A stretch of DNA of 64,000 nucleotides from an uncultured Flavobacteriales bacterium (GTDB lineage: Bacteria > Bacteroidota > Bacteroidia > Flavobacteriales_G > Salibacteraceae): the NCBI GenBank assembly GCA_943788775.1, contig CALSRO010000002.1, positions 186,001-250,000 on the forward strand, in the 5' to 3' direction. Positions 1 to 10,300 of the stretch are shown here, piece by piece. A program made the translations under genes and the position numbers. Below the pieces are notes generated by a model that worked only from the letters and a program-made list of their open reading frames with translations, searched no databases and was not told the DNA's origin. Numbering within the stretch: the first letter of the stretch is position 1; each line of letters starts with the position of its first letter.

Positions 1-2
1 AT

Positions 3-844
3 TTAAAAATCGCTTTTCTTTTAAATTTAGGATTTACCATTCTAGAGCTATTTGGTGGAGTTTATGTAAACAGTGTTGCAATCATATCAGATGTCATACA
101 CGATCTAGGGGATAGTCTTTCGCTAGGTAACGCTTGGTATTTGGAAAAAAATCGAAGCAAACTTCAGATGCTCAATTCTCATTTGGATATGCTAGATTCT
201 CGCTTTTAGGAGCGCTAATAAACAGTCTGGTAATGATCATAGGCTCCATATTCGTTATTTATGAAGCTATTGAGCGAATCTTGAAACCTGAGCATTCTGA
301 CGCGCAAGGCATGATGATTTTTGCCCTTATCGGAATATCAGTAAACGGTTATGCGGCATGGAAGATGAGCGGAGGGGAATCCCTGAACGAAAAAGTAGTT
401 TCGTGGCATCTACTCGAAGATGTTCTCGGATGGGTTGCCGTTCTCATCGCCTCGATTGTATTGCAATTCAAACAAATCGACTACCTCGATCCTGCATTAT
501 CGTTATTCATAACTGCCTACATCCTCTGGGGAGTAGCCAGCAGGTTAAAAGAAACATTGTATGTGTTTTTACAAGGTGTTCCCAAAGAAATTGATTTGAT
601 TAGAATTAAAAAAGAGTTAGAGACAATCAAGAATGTAAAATCATTACACCACACCCATGTCTGGTCGCTGGAAGGTGAACACCATGTATTCACCACCCAT
701 ATAAAATTGGAAAACATTCAAAGTTTTGACCAAGTAATCAAAGCAAAAAAAACTGCAAAATCAATCCTAAGTAAATACCACTTTGCGCATTTCACAATTG
801 AGACTGAAGTAAATGGAGAAATTTGCAGCATGGATGATTTGTAA
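3..844 (+). CDS. Cation diffusion facilitator (CDF) family metal transporter, 5' end outside window, frameshifted
   Basis: This is an inner-membrane divalent metal/proton antiporter of the CDF family. The window opens inside transmembrane segment 1 or 2. The first zinc-site motif HDxxD is encoded at about 99-113 and the partner motif HxxxD (HLLED) at about 407-421, followed by two more membrane segments and a cytoplasmic C-terminal domain with an HTHVW stretch. The HDxxD part is read in the frame of base 3. From about base 150 the protein continues in the next frame, so one A seems to be missing from a run of seven A at 145-151. Without the slip the two parts join smoothly (LEK-KSKQTSD). The downstream part alone (from a TTG at 134) would lack the first metal site. 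It may be a sequencing error or a true lesion; family assignment is secure. Confidence 0.8.
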
Positions 845-892
845 TGAAATAAAAAGAGTTGGTCATCAGACAAATCCTCAAAAATGACCTTC

Positions 893-900
893 TATCTTCG
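893..900 (+). promoter_or_regulatory. Candidate -7 box (TATCTTCG) for hemL
   Basis: TATCTTCG resembles the Bacteroidota housekeeping -7 consensus TAnnTTTG and lies 20 nt before the ATG at 921. I see no TTG at the right distance for a -33 element, so this is only a half-promoter match. It argues against the GTG at 900 as the start codon. Confidence 0.35.
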
Positions 901-920
901 TGGTTAAATATTCCAGACCA

Positions 921-2216
921 ATGATTAATCGTTCCGCATCAAACAATCTATACGAAGAAGCTAAGAAATATCTGCCCGGTGGGGTTAACTCTCCGGTACG
1001 CGCATTTCGGTCTGTCAACGGGTCCCCTATCTTTTTTGAAAAGGGAAAGGGAAGTCACACATGGGATGCGGACGGAAATGAGTACATCGATTTTTGTTGC
1101 TCTTGGGGGCCACTTATTCTGGGCCACGCGGATGACAAGGTGCTAAACAAAGTAAGCGATGTGATGAGTCGAGGCACCTCTTTTGGTGCCCCAAGCAAAT
1201 ACGAAACAGAATTGGCTAAACTCATTGTAGACAATCACAGATATATTGAAAAAATTCGCTTCGTAAATTCTGGCACTGAAGCTGCAATGAGCGCAATTCG
1301 ATTGGCAAGAGGATATACTGGTAAAAACAAGGTAGTCAAATTCGAAGGTTGTTATCACGGCCATGTGGATAGTCTTATGGTCAAAGCTGGCTCGGGATTG
1401 GCTACTTTAGGAACGAGCACATCTGCCGGTATTCCAGAGGGATTTATTAAGGAAACCATAGTACTTCCTCTGAACGATAAAGAAGCGGTACGGGCTGCGG
1501 TAAAAGAATTTGGGCATGACATAGCTTGCATTGCTATTGAGCCTATCCCTGCCAACAACGGCCTACTGCTTCAGGATAAAGACTTTCTCTTATTTCTAAG
1601 GGAAATTTGTGATGAAACTGGAATATTATTATTCTTTGATGAGGTCATTTCGGGCTTCAGAGTTTCATTCGAAGGAGCTTCTGGTTACTATGGGATCAAA
1701 CCAGACATGGTCGCTTTTGGTAAAATCATTGGTGGTGGATTTCCAGTTGGAGCATACGCCTCATCAGCTAAAGTTATGGACTGTATATCTCCTGACGGAC
1801 CCGTTTATCAAGCCGGCACGTTGAGCGGAAATCCTGTTGCAATGGCCGCGGGAATAGCTCAACTCGAGGAATGCTTAAACCCTGATTTTTACCAAGCATT
1901 AGAGGCTAAAACAGCAAAGTTTGTCTCCACGATTCAATCTCATGTAGATGCCAAAGGCTATCCTTTCCACATGTTCCATGTTGGTTCCATTTTCTGGCTT
2001 TCATTCAGCAATAAAAACAGAGTGAGAAGTGCGGATGAAATCGCGCCAAACGGCCCTGAGTTATTCAAGGTGTTTTTTGACACTTTGATTGAGAAGGGTG
2101 TATATGTTGGTCCATCCAGCTATGAGGTTGGATTTGTTTCTGCTGCTCATACAGAGGAAGACCTAAACACCGCAGCTGAAGCAATAAAGGCATCACTTGA
2201 CGTGACCTATGCCTGA
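921..2216 (+). CDS. hemL: Glutamate-1-semialdehyde 2,1-aminomutase
   Basis: This PLP enzyme converts glutamate-1-semialdehyde to 5-aminolevulinate, the last step of the C5 route to tetrapyrroles (heme). The N-terminal signature LPGGVNSPVRAF is present. The PLP-binding lysine is in FGKIIGGGFPVGA (about Lys268), and GTLSGNPVAMAAG follows. The length of about 431 residues matches the family. I chose the ATG at 921 rather than the GTG at 900 because the family begins just before the LYEEAKKYLPGG region and a -7-like box occupies 893-900. The stop overlaps the next gene by 8 nt, so the two are probably co-transcribed and translationally coupled. Confidence 0.95.
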   Translation: MINRSASNNLYEEAKKYLPGGVNSPVRAFRSVNGSPIFFEKGKGSHTWDADGNEYIDFCCSWGPLILGHADDKVLNKVSDVMSRGTSFGAPSKYETELAKLIVDNHRYIEKIRFVNSGTEAAMSAIRLARGYTGKNKVVKFEGCYHGHVDSLMVKAGSGLATLGTSTSAGIPEGFIKETIVLPLNDKEAVRAAVKEFGHDIACIAIEPIPANNGLLLQDKDFLLFLREICDETGILLFFDEVISGFRVSFEGASGYYGIKPDMVAFGKIIGGGFPVGAYASSAKVMDCISPDGPVYQAGTLSGNPVAMAAGIAQLEECLNPDFYQALEAKTAKFVSTIQSHVDAKGYPFHMFHVGSIFWLSFSNKNRVRSADEIAPNGPELFKVFFDTLIEKGVYVGPSSYEVGFVSAAHTEEDLNTAAEAIKASLDVTYA

Positions 2217-2859
2217 TCAAAATCGCATCGGAAAGGGATTTGACTTGCTCACTCCCATCTACGATGCGTGTGTTTACCTAATTTTTAAAAATACGTTCAA
2301 CGACCTCCAGCACGAAGCATTATCCTCTATCGGGTCAGTTGAAAATTGCCTAATCATCGGTGGAGGTAGTGGACAAATTCTACGATCAGCCATCGACCTG
2401 AATATTGCGAGGCAATATCATTATTGCGAATTATCTGAAAAGATGATTGCGAAAACTAAAAATCGCCTTAGCCCAGAAGAAAATCAACTGGTGCACTTTT
2501 GTGCCGACTATAATTCAATCAATCAATCCTTCGACCTGATCGTTTTACCATTTGTCCTCGACTGCTATCCAACCCGTGTGGTCAGCGAAATGCTAAGCAA
2601 GCTAAAAAAACTATCAAACCAGAAAGGACAGGTTCTAATTATTGATTTTAATGAGGAAGAAATTTCTGGTTTCAAACCAAATTCTATCCAGCGCCTATTC
2701 TTAAAACTGCTCTATTTCTTTTTCAAGGTTGTCGCTGGAATTGAAGCCACCTTCCTTCCACCGATTTATACTCTTTGCAACAAAGCAGATCTAACATTGG
2801 TCAGAACATGGAGTCGAAAAAAAGGATGGATTCGAGCCTCACTGTGGACTCAGGATTAA
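2209..2859 (+). CDS. Class I SAM-dependent methyltransferase-like protein
   Basis: The protein has 216 residues. Its N-terminal half has the layout of a Rossmann-fold methyltransferase: motif I as LIIGGGSGQIL (about residues 47-57), an acidic CELSEKM at the end of strand 2, FDLIVLPFVLDCY at motif IV, and a VLIIDF strand. This resembles the UbiE/COQ5-like group, but substrate is unknown. It starts inside hemL (8-nt overlap), suggesting coupled expression, so a role next to tetrapyrrole or quinone metabolism is possible but unproven. A hydrophobic stretch near LFLKLLYFFFKVVAG could touch the membrane. Its stop overlaps the convergent neighbour by 4 nt. Confidence 0.7.
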   Translation: MPDQNRIGKGFDLLTPIYDACVYLIFKNTFNDLQHEALSSIGSVENCLIIGGGSGQILRSAIDLNIARQYHYCELSEKMIAKTKNRLSPEENQLVHFCADYNSINQSFDLIVLPFVLDCYPTRVVSEMLSKLKKLSNQKGQVLIIDFNEEEISGFKPNSIQRLFLKLLYFFFKVVAGIEATFLPPIYTLCNKADLTLVRTWSRKKGWIRASLWTQD

Positions 2860-3710
2860 GCGAAGAGCAGCATAAGAATTGCATACACGGCAATTAATCC
2901 TTCAAAGGCAAGAACAAAGTACATCTCCTTTTTCGACTCGTTCAAGCGCCAGATCCCAACAACGCCAAGCGCCAGAATAATCAATCCTGAAATTGCTAGG
3001 GCAAGATTGTGCTCAGAAACTACTCGCCATTCAAACAAAAAAAACCAAAGTGCTAAACTCGAAAAGGCAAGTCGTTTACTTAAGTCAAAACCCAAATAGG
3101 TTGCAAGGGTGGCCAATCCCTCCTCTTTATCTGTACCAATATCTCGCATTTCGAAGGGTATAGTAACGGAAACGAGAAACACACATCTTTCAATAAACAA
3201 AGTCAGGTTATATGGTTGAAAAACATCCCTTATCTCAAACTGCTCATAAATTGGAAAGCACAAGGTGAGGTATGTTACGACAAGTGAAATAATGAGCGGT
3301 TTTGCCAATGGAATATCACGTAATCTCCACCACTTACTTTCTGTAGGTATCACGGGAACGGTATATCCAATGGAAACCATTGCAGCCGGCACAAGCCAAA
3401 CAACGTCTTTCGCATCATAATTCGGCAATATCAACATGGCGATGAGTACTGATATTGCCATACCGTACTTGATATGTGTTCCATTTGCTAGCATCCACTC
3501 ATGCCTTGCGCTAAGCCGATGAATCGGAATGAAATCAATCTTATAGAGTCTATGAAAATTATAGAGCACAAAAGAACCTAAAAACACACTTATCGGTAAA
3601 TACCAATTAAAACTCAACTCTGCTATCAATGAATAGCTGCTCATTGCAAGCAATGTCAATACTATTCCAACAAAAACATTTGAATAAACCGCGCCCCTAA
3701 TGAAGCCCAT
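2856..3710 (-). CDS. UbiA-like multi-pass membrane protein
   Basis: A 284-residue protein with about eight or nine hydrophobic segments. The layout recalls UbiA-family prenyltransferases, which move prenyl chains onto aromatic acceptors in the membrane. The second acidic motif is well kept (RDIGTDKEEG, D190 and D194). The first motif, usually NDxxDxxxD, is degenerate: N51 and D59 remain in NFHRLYKID but the middle aspartate position is Leu55. It may be a divergent UbiA homologue with altered or no prenyl-transfer activity. It is convergent with the methyltransferase (4-nt stop overlap) and 3 nt downstream of a secreted hypothetical on the same strand. Confidence 0.6.
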   Translation of the reverse strand: MGFIRGAVYSNVFVGIVLTLLAMSSYSLIAELSFNWYLPISVFLGSFVLYNFHRLYKIDFIPIHRLSARHEWMLANGTHIKYGMAISVLIAMLILPNYDAKDVVWLVPAAMVSIGYTVPVIPTESKWWRLRDIPLAKPLIISLVVTYLTLCFPIYEQFEIRDVFQPYNLTLFIERCVFLVSVTIPFEMRDIGTDKEEGLATLATYLGFDLSKRLAFSSLALWFFLFEWRVVSEHNLALAISGLIILALGVVGIWRLNESKKEMYFVLAFEGLIAVYAILMLLFA

Positions 3711-3713
3711 TAA

Positions 3714-4331
3714 TTATTTCGTTAATTGGCCAATGGCAACACCCATAGCTACACCAACTACTCCAGATGCCAAAGACTTGAACAGTCTTTTAGATCTAGC
3801 AGTTCGTTCATAACCTAGAATATATGCGGGATTCTTCAAATCCTCGGCATTTGTAATACTTCCAGGGGTCATTTTGTACTTCCGCATCGAAGCGACTACC
3901 ATATATGCGAATGGAACTGCGAACACCAGCGGGCTGCTTGAAAGAAGAAATCCTAAACCGCCAGTTATAGGAACACCGACCCAAACAGTCCAATTTGATT
4001 TATATCCGTCCCATGCATCCTGCTCACCACGGATGTATGCGCGCATTTCAGCCTCAGTGAAATAGTTTCCTATGGTAGTGTCTTCTATATAAACCAGCTT
4101 TTCAATTCCGTTTTCATCATGAAAGGAAAATACTCGCTCCCAATCCAACTTCTTTTCCTTGACTTTGCCTGACTTCTTTTCAAACTCGTAATAAATGTAA
4201 TTGCTGTCTTCACGAACGACTGTTCCATCCAAAACCTTTCCGGTCATCAATAAAATTGAATTTGGCTTCTGTTGCCCTCGGGATAGGTTGGAGAATCCAA
4301 AAATGAAGAGTAATGCAATTAGCCATTTCAT
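3714..4331 (-). CDS. Secreted/membrane hypothetical protein
   Basis: I do not recognise a named family. The 205-residue product starts with a likely signal peptide (LIALLFIFGFSNLSRGQQ). A small beta-rich stretch follows (ILLMTGKVLDGTVVRED...YIYYEF), of a kind seen in Bacteroidota envelope proteins. Then come an acidic helix (AEMRAYIRGEQDAWDGY) and a hydrophobic region at about 115-145. A glycine-rich hydrophobic C-terminus (SGVVGVAMGVAIGQL) could insert in a membrane. It is likely transcribed with the UbiA-like gene (3-nt gap) from the intergenic region shared with divergent gcvP. Confidence 0.6.
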   Translation of the reverse strand: MKWLIALLFIFGFSNLSRGQQKPNSILLMTGKVLDGTVVREDSNYIYYEFEKKSGKVKEKKLDWERVFSFHDENGIEKLVYIEDTTIGNYFTEAEMRAYIRGEQDAWDGYKSNWTVWVGVPITGGLGFLLSSSPLVFAVPFAYMVVASMRKYKMTPGSITNAEDLKNPAYILGYERTARSKRLFKSLASGVVGVAMGVAIGQLTK

Positions 4332-4425
4332 AGGAATGCAAACATGAGGATTTTTTGAATTCCAAGCACATGAACATCGTATAGAACCAATGACCGAAAA
4401 TGGTGTTAATGCACATATCAGAAAC

Positions 4426-4433
4426 TATATTTG
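4426..4433 (+). promoter_or_regulatory. Candidate -7 box (TATATTTG) for gcvP
   Basis: TATATTTG matches TAnnTTTG exactly and ends 21 nt before the ATG at 4455. No clear -33 TTG is present (TGTTA at about 4404 is the nearest). A TTG reading start at 4431 would lie inside this box, which supports the ATG at 4455. Confidence 0.4.
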
Positions 4434-4454
4434 CACCCCTTTTTAAGAGAAAAA

Positions 4455-7337
4455 ATGATAAAGCACGACTCATTTCAATTGCGCCATATAGGGCCGCGAA
4501 AAGAAGAAATTCAAATAATGCTTGACACCATTGGAGTTAAGAGTATTGATCAACTCATAGATGAGACAATCCCAGCCTCCATTCGGTTAAAAAAGCCAAT
4601 GAAAATTGAGGACGGCATCACAGAGTTTGAGTTTGATAAACACATTCAAGAAGTCGGTGCGAAAAACAAGTTATTCAGAAATTTTATTGGCCAAGGATAT
4701 TCTGGCACCATAACACCAGCAGTAATCAAACGAAATATCTTAGAAAATCCGGGTTGGTACACGGCCTATACACCATACCAAGCTGAAATCTCCCAGGGGC
4801 GTTTAGAAGGATTGCTCAATTTTCAAACCGTTATCTGCGATTTAACCGGTTTACCCATAGCCAATGGCAGCCTTTTGGACGAGTCAACAGCCGCTGCTGA
4901 GGGAGCGCTAATGCTCTATCACTCCCGATCACGAGATAAGGTGAAAGCCAACGTCAATAAGTTGTTTATCGATCATCTTTGTTTTGGACAAACGATTGAG
5001 GTCGTAAAAGGCAAGGCAGAAGCTGTTGGCATTGAAATTATCATTGGAGATATCGACACACACACTTTTGACGAATCGTACTTCGGGGCCTTAGTGCAAT
5101 ACCCGAATCGAGAAGGTCACGCCAAGGAATTTAAAAAAGCGGTAAATGATCTTACAGTCAACGATATTAAACTCATTGTCGCCACAGATCTGATGGCCTT
5201 AACTCTTTTAACTCCTCCTGGAGAATGGGGTGCGGACGTTGTAGTTGGTAATTCTCAAAGATTTGGTGTACCACTCGGCTACGGAGGCCCACACGCAGGA
5301 TTCTTTGCAACAAAGGATGAATACAAGAGAAACATTCCAGGAAGGATCATTGGAGTTTCAATTGATCGCGAGGGCAAACCAGCGCTTCGAATGGCACTTC
5401 AAACACGTGAACAACACATCAGACGAGATAAAGCAACAAGTAACATTTGCACGGCTCAAGCGCTATTGGCTATCATGGCAAGTATGTACGCAGTGTATCA
5501 CGGACCGGCTAGATTAAAGGAAATTGCTACTGACATTTCAAAAAACGCAAAAGGTTTAGCAAATGTCCTATCCAAGCTTGGATTGAGTATTAAACACAAA
5601 ACATACTTCGACACAATTTGTATAGAAGATATTGATGCCGATGCTTTTCAAAATGTTGCTCGCAAGCATGGAATCAATGTCTGGAATATGGATGGTAACA
5701 TTTGTATCAGTATTGATGAAACAACCAAAAGCAATGACTTAAACGCACTTGTTGAGGTATTTGCTGAATTTCTTAAGAAGGAACCCACCAAGGTGAAACC
5801 AAGCACAAGCACGGGAATACCAGATTATTTAGAACGAGCGACTCCTTATCTAACGCATCCTATTTTCAACTCTCATCAGAGCGAAACAGACATGATGAGA
5901 TACATCAAATCACTTGAAAACAAGGATATATCCTTGACACGGAGTATGATTTCATTGGGAAGTTGCACCATGAAACTAAATGCCGCTTCAGAATTGTATC
6001 CGATTACCAACCCGAGTTTTGCTAATCTGCACCCATTTGTTCCTCTAGATCAAGCTAAAGGATACACTGAGGTTATCAAGAATCTTCACGATTCATTGTG
6101 CGAAGTCACTGGCTTTGATTCAGTTTCATTTCAGCCAAATTCAGGCGCGCAAGGAGAATATGCCGGATTAATGGTTATTCGTGCTTTCCACGAGCATATG
6201 GGAAATGGGCACAGAAATATTGTGTTGATCCCGAGTTCGGCACATGGAACCAATCCAGCAAGTGCCGTTGTCGCAGGTATGAAGGTGGTAGTTGTTAAGT
6301 GTGATGATAATGGAAACATTGACCTAGATGACCTGCGCTCTAAAGCAGAAAAGCATACGAACGATTTGGGAGCTCTCATGGTCACTTATCCATCAACACA
6401 CGGTGTATTTGAAGAGTCCATTATGGAAATTACCAAAATCATACATGAACATGGTGGACAAGTTTATATGGATGGCGCGAACATGAATGCTCAGGTTGGT
6501 TTGACAAGTCCTGGCTCAATTGGCGCGGATGTATGTCACTTAAACCTGCATAAAACATTTGCGATTCCTCATGGTGGAGGTGGCCCAGGTGTTGGTCCAA
6601 TCGGTGTCGCAAAACATTTGTCACCCTTCTTACCAAAACACCCATACATCAATACTGGAGGAAAAACAGGGATACGCCCAGTTTCCGGAGCGCCTTTTGG
6701 TAGTTCTTTGATTCTCTTGATCTCCTACGGCTATGTCAAAATGCTAGGCGGACAAGGAATGACAGACTCGACCAAGTTTGCGATTTTAAATGCCAATTAT
6801 TTAAAATCCAAACTTCAAGGATCATTCGATGTTTTATATAAAGGTTCCAATGGACGTGTCGCTCATGAGATGATTTTGGATTGCCGACCATTCAAAAAAT
6901 CAGCTCAAATTGAAGTGACGGATATCGCCAAACGTTTGATTGACTTTGGCTATCACGCACCAACGGTTTCTTTTCCAGTGGCAGGAACTGTGATGGTGGA
7001 ACCTACAGAAAGTGAATCTATGAAGGAATTGGATCGCTTTGCAGAGGCAATGATTCAAATTCGACAAGAAATCCGACTCATAGAAGAGGGTCGTTCGCTC
7101 GCTGAGGTAAGTGTATTACGAAATGCTCCTCATACCGCCTCTACTTTATTGACCGATGATTGGCAATTTGCTTATTCTCGAGAAACAGCTGCGTTCCCGC
7201 TACCATGGGTAGTTGAGAATAAATATTGGGTTCCAGTATCTCGAATTGATGATGCTCACGGAGACAGAAATCTTATTTGTTCTTGTTCGCCTTTGGAAGA
7301 GTACGAATCAACAGTAGCATCAAATATTGAAGCCTAA
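4455..7337 (+). CDS. gcvP: Glycine dehydrogenase (aminomethyl-transferring), P protein
   Basis: The PLP-dependent P protein decarboxylates glycine and passes the aminomethyl group to lipoyl-H protein in the glycine cleavage system. It is a single-chain P protein of about 960 residues (both halves fused, as in E. coli). Recognisable parts are FRNFIGQGYSGTITP, YTPYQAEISQGRLE, and the PLP lysine in HLNLHKTFAIPHGGGGPG (about Lys700). The ATG at 4455 follows an A/G-rich stretch (aagagaaaaa). No gcvT or gcvH is in the window, so the system is encoded at separate loci. Confidence 0.97.
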   Translation: MIKHDSFQLRHIGPRKEEIQIMLDTIGVKSIDQLIDETIPASIRLKKPMKIEDGITEFEFDKHIQEVGAKNKLFRNFIGQGYSGTITPAVIKRNILENPGWYTAYTPYQAEISQGRLEGLLNFQTVICDLTGLPIANGSLLDESTAAAEGALMLYHSRSRDKVKANVNKLFIDHLCFGQTIEVVKGKAEAVGIEIIIGDIDTHTFDESYFGALVQYPNREGHAKEFKKAVNDLTVNDIKLIVATDLMALTLLTPPGEWGADVVVGNSQRFGVPLGYGGPHAGFFATKDEYKRNIPGRIIGVSIDREGKPALRMALQTREQHIRRDKATSNICTAQALLAIMASMYAVYHGPARLKEIATDISKNAKGLANVLSKLGLSIKHKTYFDTICIEDIDADAFQNVARKHGINVWNMDGNICISIDETTKSNDLNALVEVFAEFLKKEPTKVKPSTSTGIPDYLERATPYLTHPIFNSHQSETDMMRYIKSLENKDISLTRSMISLGSCTMKLNAASELYPITNPSFANLHPFVPLDQAKGYTEVIKNLHDSLCEVTGFDSVSFQPNSGAQGEYAGLMVIRAFHEHMGNGHRNIVLIPSSAHGTNPASAVVAGMKVVVVKCDDNGNIDLDDLRSKAEKHTNDLGALMVTYPSTHGVFEESIMEITKIIHEHGGQVYMDGANMNAQVGLTSPGSIGADVCHLNLHKTFAIPHGGGGPGVGPIGVAKHLSPFLPKHPYINTGGKTGIRPVSGAPFGSSLILLISYGYVKMLGGQGMTDSTKFAILNANYLKSKLQGSFDVLYKGSNGRVAHEMILDCRPFKKSAQIEVTDIAKRLIDFGYHAPTVSFPVAGTVMVEPTESESMKELDRFAEAMIQIRQEIRLIEEGRSLAEVSVLRNAPHTASTLLTDDWQFAYSRETAAFPLPWVVENKYWVPVSRIDDAHGDRNLICSCSPLEEYESTVASNIEA

Positions 7338-7365
7338 TCATATAATCTTCTTGACGGTTGAACGT

Positions 7366-7373
7366 TACCTTTG
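7366..7373 (+). promoter_or_regulatory. Candidate -7 box (TACCTTTG) just upstream of a T9SS protein gene
   Basis: TACCTTTG is an exact TAnnTTTG match ending only 10 nt before the ATG at 7384, which would give a very short or absent 5' leader. No -33 TTG at the usual distance was found. Confidence 0.35.
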
Positions 7374-7383
7374 ACCTTCGACC

Positions 7384-10300
7384 ATGAAAAAAGGCCTGAT
7401 CTTCACAATTATTACCTTATTGTCTTTTGGCGGTTTTGGGCAAAGGATAAGTGGAACTGTGAATACTTCACTGAAGAATAATCCGGAGTCTCGAACCCTC
7501 AATGTACTGCCTGCTGGACTTATATTCTATGAAGGATTTGATAATGTAACTACGCCAAACTTACCCGTAGGATGGAGCACATTTAGCGCAGGCCCTTCAG
7601 GTTTCAAGACAGGCACATCGGGGAACTCCACTGGTCAAGCAAATGAAAACGGTTTCTGGCCGGTACCACTGCACGGTTTGTTTGCAATGACTAATGATGA
7701 CGTTTGCAACTGTAATAAAAGTGCAGATGTACTAGTATCGAAGACCTTCGACTTCAGCAAATTGAATTATGCAAGATTAGGTCTGAGTATCTTTCAAAAT
7801 GGAAGTAATGGTCAAACTGCAAAAATTCAAATCATACATTCTGATACCATTTGGACTGATTTGTACAACATCCCTTCCAGCACGATTTGGGAAGAGTATT
7901 CCATCGACATACCAAAAACATTTCTGAGAAAAAATTTTCAATTTAGAATTCGCTATAGCGACAACAATGGTTACGCGTCAGGAGTCGCCTTAGACGATAT
8001 TTTTATAAGCTCAAGTCCCACGGAAAATTTCGAACTCGAAGAATTCTACACGATAAACCTAGCATTGGCGAATAGCGCGTTCCTTCCTTCAATGATTCCC
8101 GAAACTCAAGCACGATCGGCTCACCTTACATTCTCAGCATTAATAGAAAACCATAGCAGTAAGACAAAAAACGCTCTATTATCGGTGGTAGCATCAGGCC
8201 CGTTGAATTATTCCGACACCTCTAGCAACTGGCATTTAGCATCCGTATCTACTGATACAATTGCCCTCCCTATACGATCCACCTTCACTCCATTCGACAG
8301 CGGTGAATATTCAATTCAAGCAAAACTTCTGACCGATTCAGTTGATCTTGATCCAAATGACAATTCGTTTGAACAAACCTTTGAAGTGAATGATTCAATT
8401 TACAAATGGATAACTGAACAAACGGATGGAACTGGAATTTGGATGGTGTCGGCATTCGACAGGTTGGGTTCAACTTTCCAAGTATACAAAGAAGATACAA
8501 TCACATCCGCTTGGGTTGGGGTACACCCCACTACTGAAGTTGGAGCGCGGTTTAGAGTGAAAATATTTTCCTTCAACACATTGACTGCTTCTATTTTTAG
8601 TTCATCACCTGTTCAGATTCAAGAAGGCGACCTTGATAAGAAAATCCGAGTACCCATAGGGACTAATTTATTACCCGGTAAATACCTATTTGTCGTTGAG
8701 GTGGAAACGGGTAGACTCGTGGTTACAACAACAGCTGCTGTAAAATCTCCCCAAGGAATAAGTTATTATAAAACATTTAATCAAAACTGGAGAAACCTCT
8801 CCTATTACCCTGACATTTCCGTTGTTTTCCCATCGGTTAACAGTGAGTGCCCAGGTCACATTCAAGCGGAAATTCAAGATGAAATATGTTTTGGAGAAGA
8901 TAATGGAGCGATTAAAATAGATGCAATTGGAACAACAATATTTAGCTCAAATGTTTGGTCAAATGGAGCCGGAGATGTAGACAGTTTAATTGATTTGGAA
9001 CCTGGTTTCTACCAAGTTTTCGTGACTGATGGAAATTGCAACTATGATCGGCTATTTGAAATCTTACCGTCTAAGAAGTTAATACTTACCCCACAAATCA
9101 TAGCTGACTCATGCTCCAAAGGTGTTGGACAATTAAAGTTGAATAGCAATTCCACACACCCTCCTTTTACATATAAGGTCAATGACATCCTCAGTCCACC
9201 AAACATATCTGGACTAGATGCAGGAACCTACGAAATCAGCATTGACAATAGTGAAGGCTGTTCTGCAGATACCACGATTCAACTTATAGGAACGGACCCC
9301 ATTATTATTTCAATCAATACCCAGCCATCAGGTTGTGGCAATGCAAATGGAAAAATAAGCTCAAACGTGTTGGGAAGCGCCCCCTTCCAATATCAATGGA
9401 ATACCGGTGATTCTATTTCAGCGCTAGAAGAAATCAATTCAGGTATATACAAGTTGATAGTCTCGGATTCTATTGGTTGTGAACAAGAAGTCACCGTCCT
9501 TTTAGCCGATTCTAATGCACCGGATGTTTCATTGATTGAACTCATTGATAATTCATGTGCAAATGAAAGTATGGGGTCTATTGAAGTTTCTTCCAACGGA
9601 GGTTCCACAATCAACTACTCTTGGAGTAATGGCGATACAACAAGCCTTTTGACAGGGTTGACTGCATCCACTTACGAACTGACAGTATCCGACACGAATG
9701 GCTGCCGTTCATTTGCGAGATATATAATCAGTGATTTATCCAACCCCTTGGGCCTCGATTTTATAGAAACTGGCATTAATTGTTTTGGGTCAGAAAACGG
9801 AGGATTAATGGCGTTGATTCAAGGTGGAGAAGCACCATACACGTATGTTTGGTCTAATAATGCAAGTGGCCCAAAAGAAATTTCAGATTTAGGTCCAGGC
9901 GTTTACTCACTGACTGTTTCTGACAATAAAAACTGTCAACAGTCTGCAACAACAACCATAATAAGTCAACCGCAGTTTTTCCTTGTACTAGATTCCTTAG
10001 TTTCTGACACAATACCAAACGACACTTTCAGTGGAGGGATTTATTTATCTGCATTTGGTGGCACGCCTCCTTATAGATACGCATGGAATAACGGAACAGA
10101 TCATGAGGACTTGACTGGCATTGACACTGGCTTTTTCCAAGTTTCCATAACCGATCAGTTTGGATGTGCTTTGAGCTATGAAAAATATTTCAGCTCAGAT
10201 CCTTTGTCGGCCAAAAGCCTAAATGACAATCCCGATCTAAGTATTTTCCCAAATCCAGCACTCAAAGGAAGTCCAATAGGCATTCAATCGAGACTTCCTA

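Noticed and set aside
6131-6645. Antisense frames in gcvP
   Set aside because: They reflect codon bias of the real gene on the other strand; no motifs, no start context.
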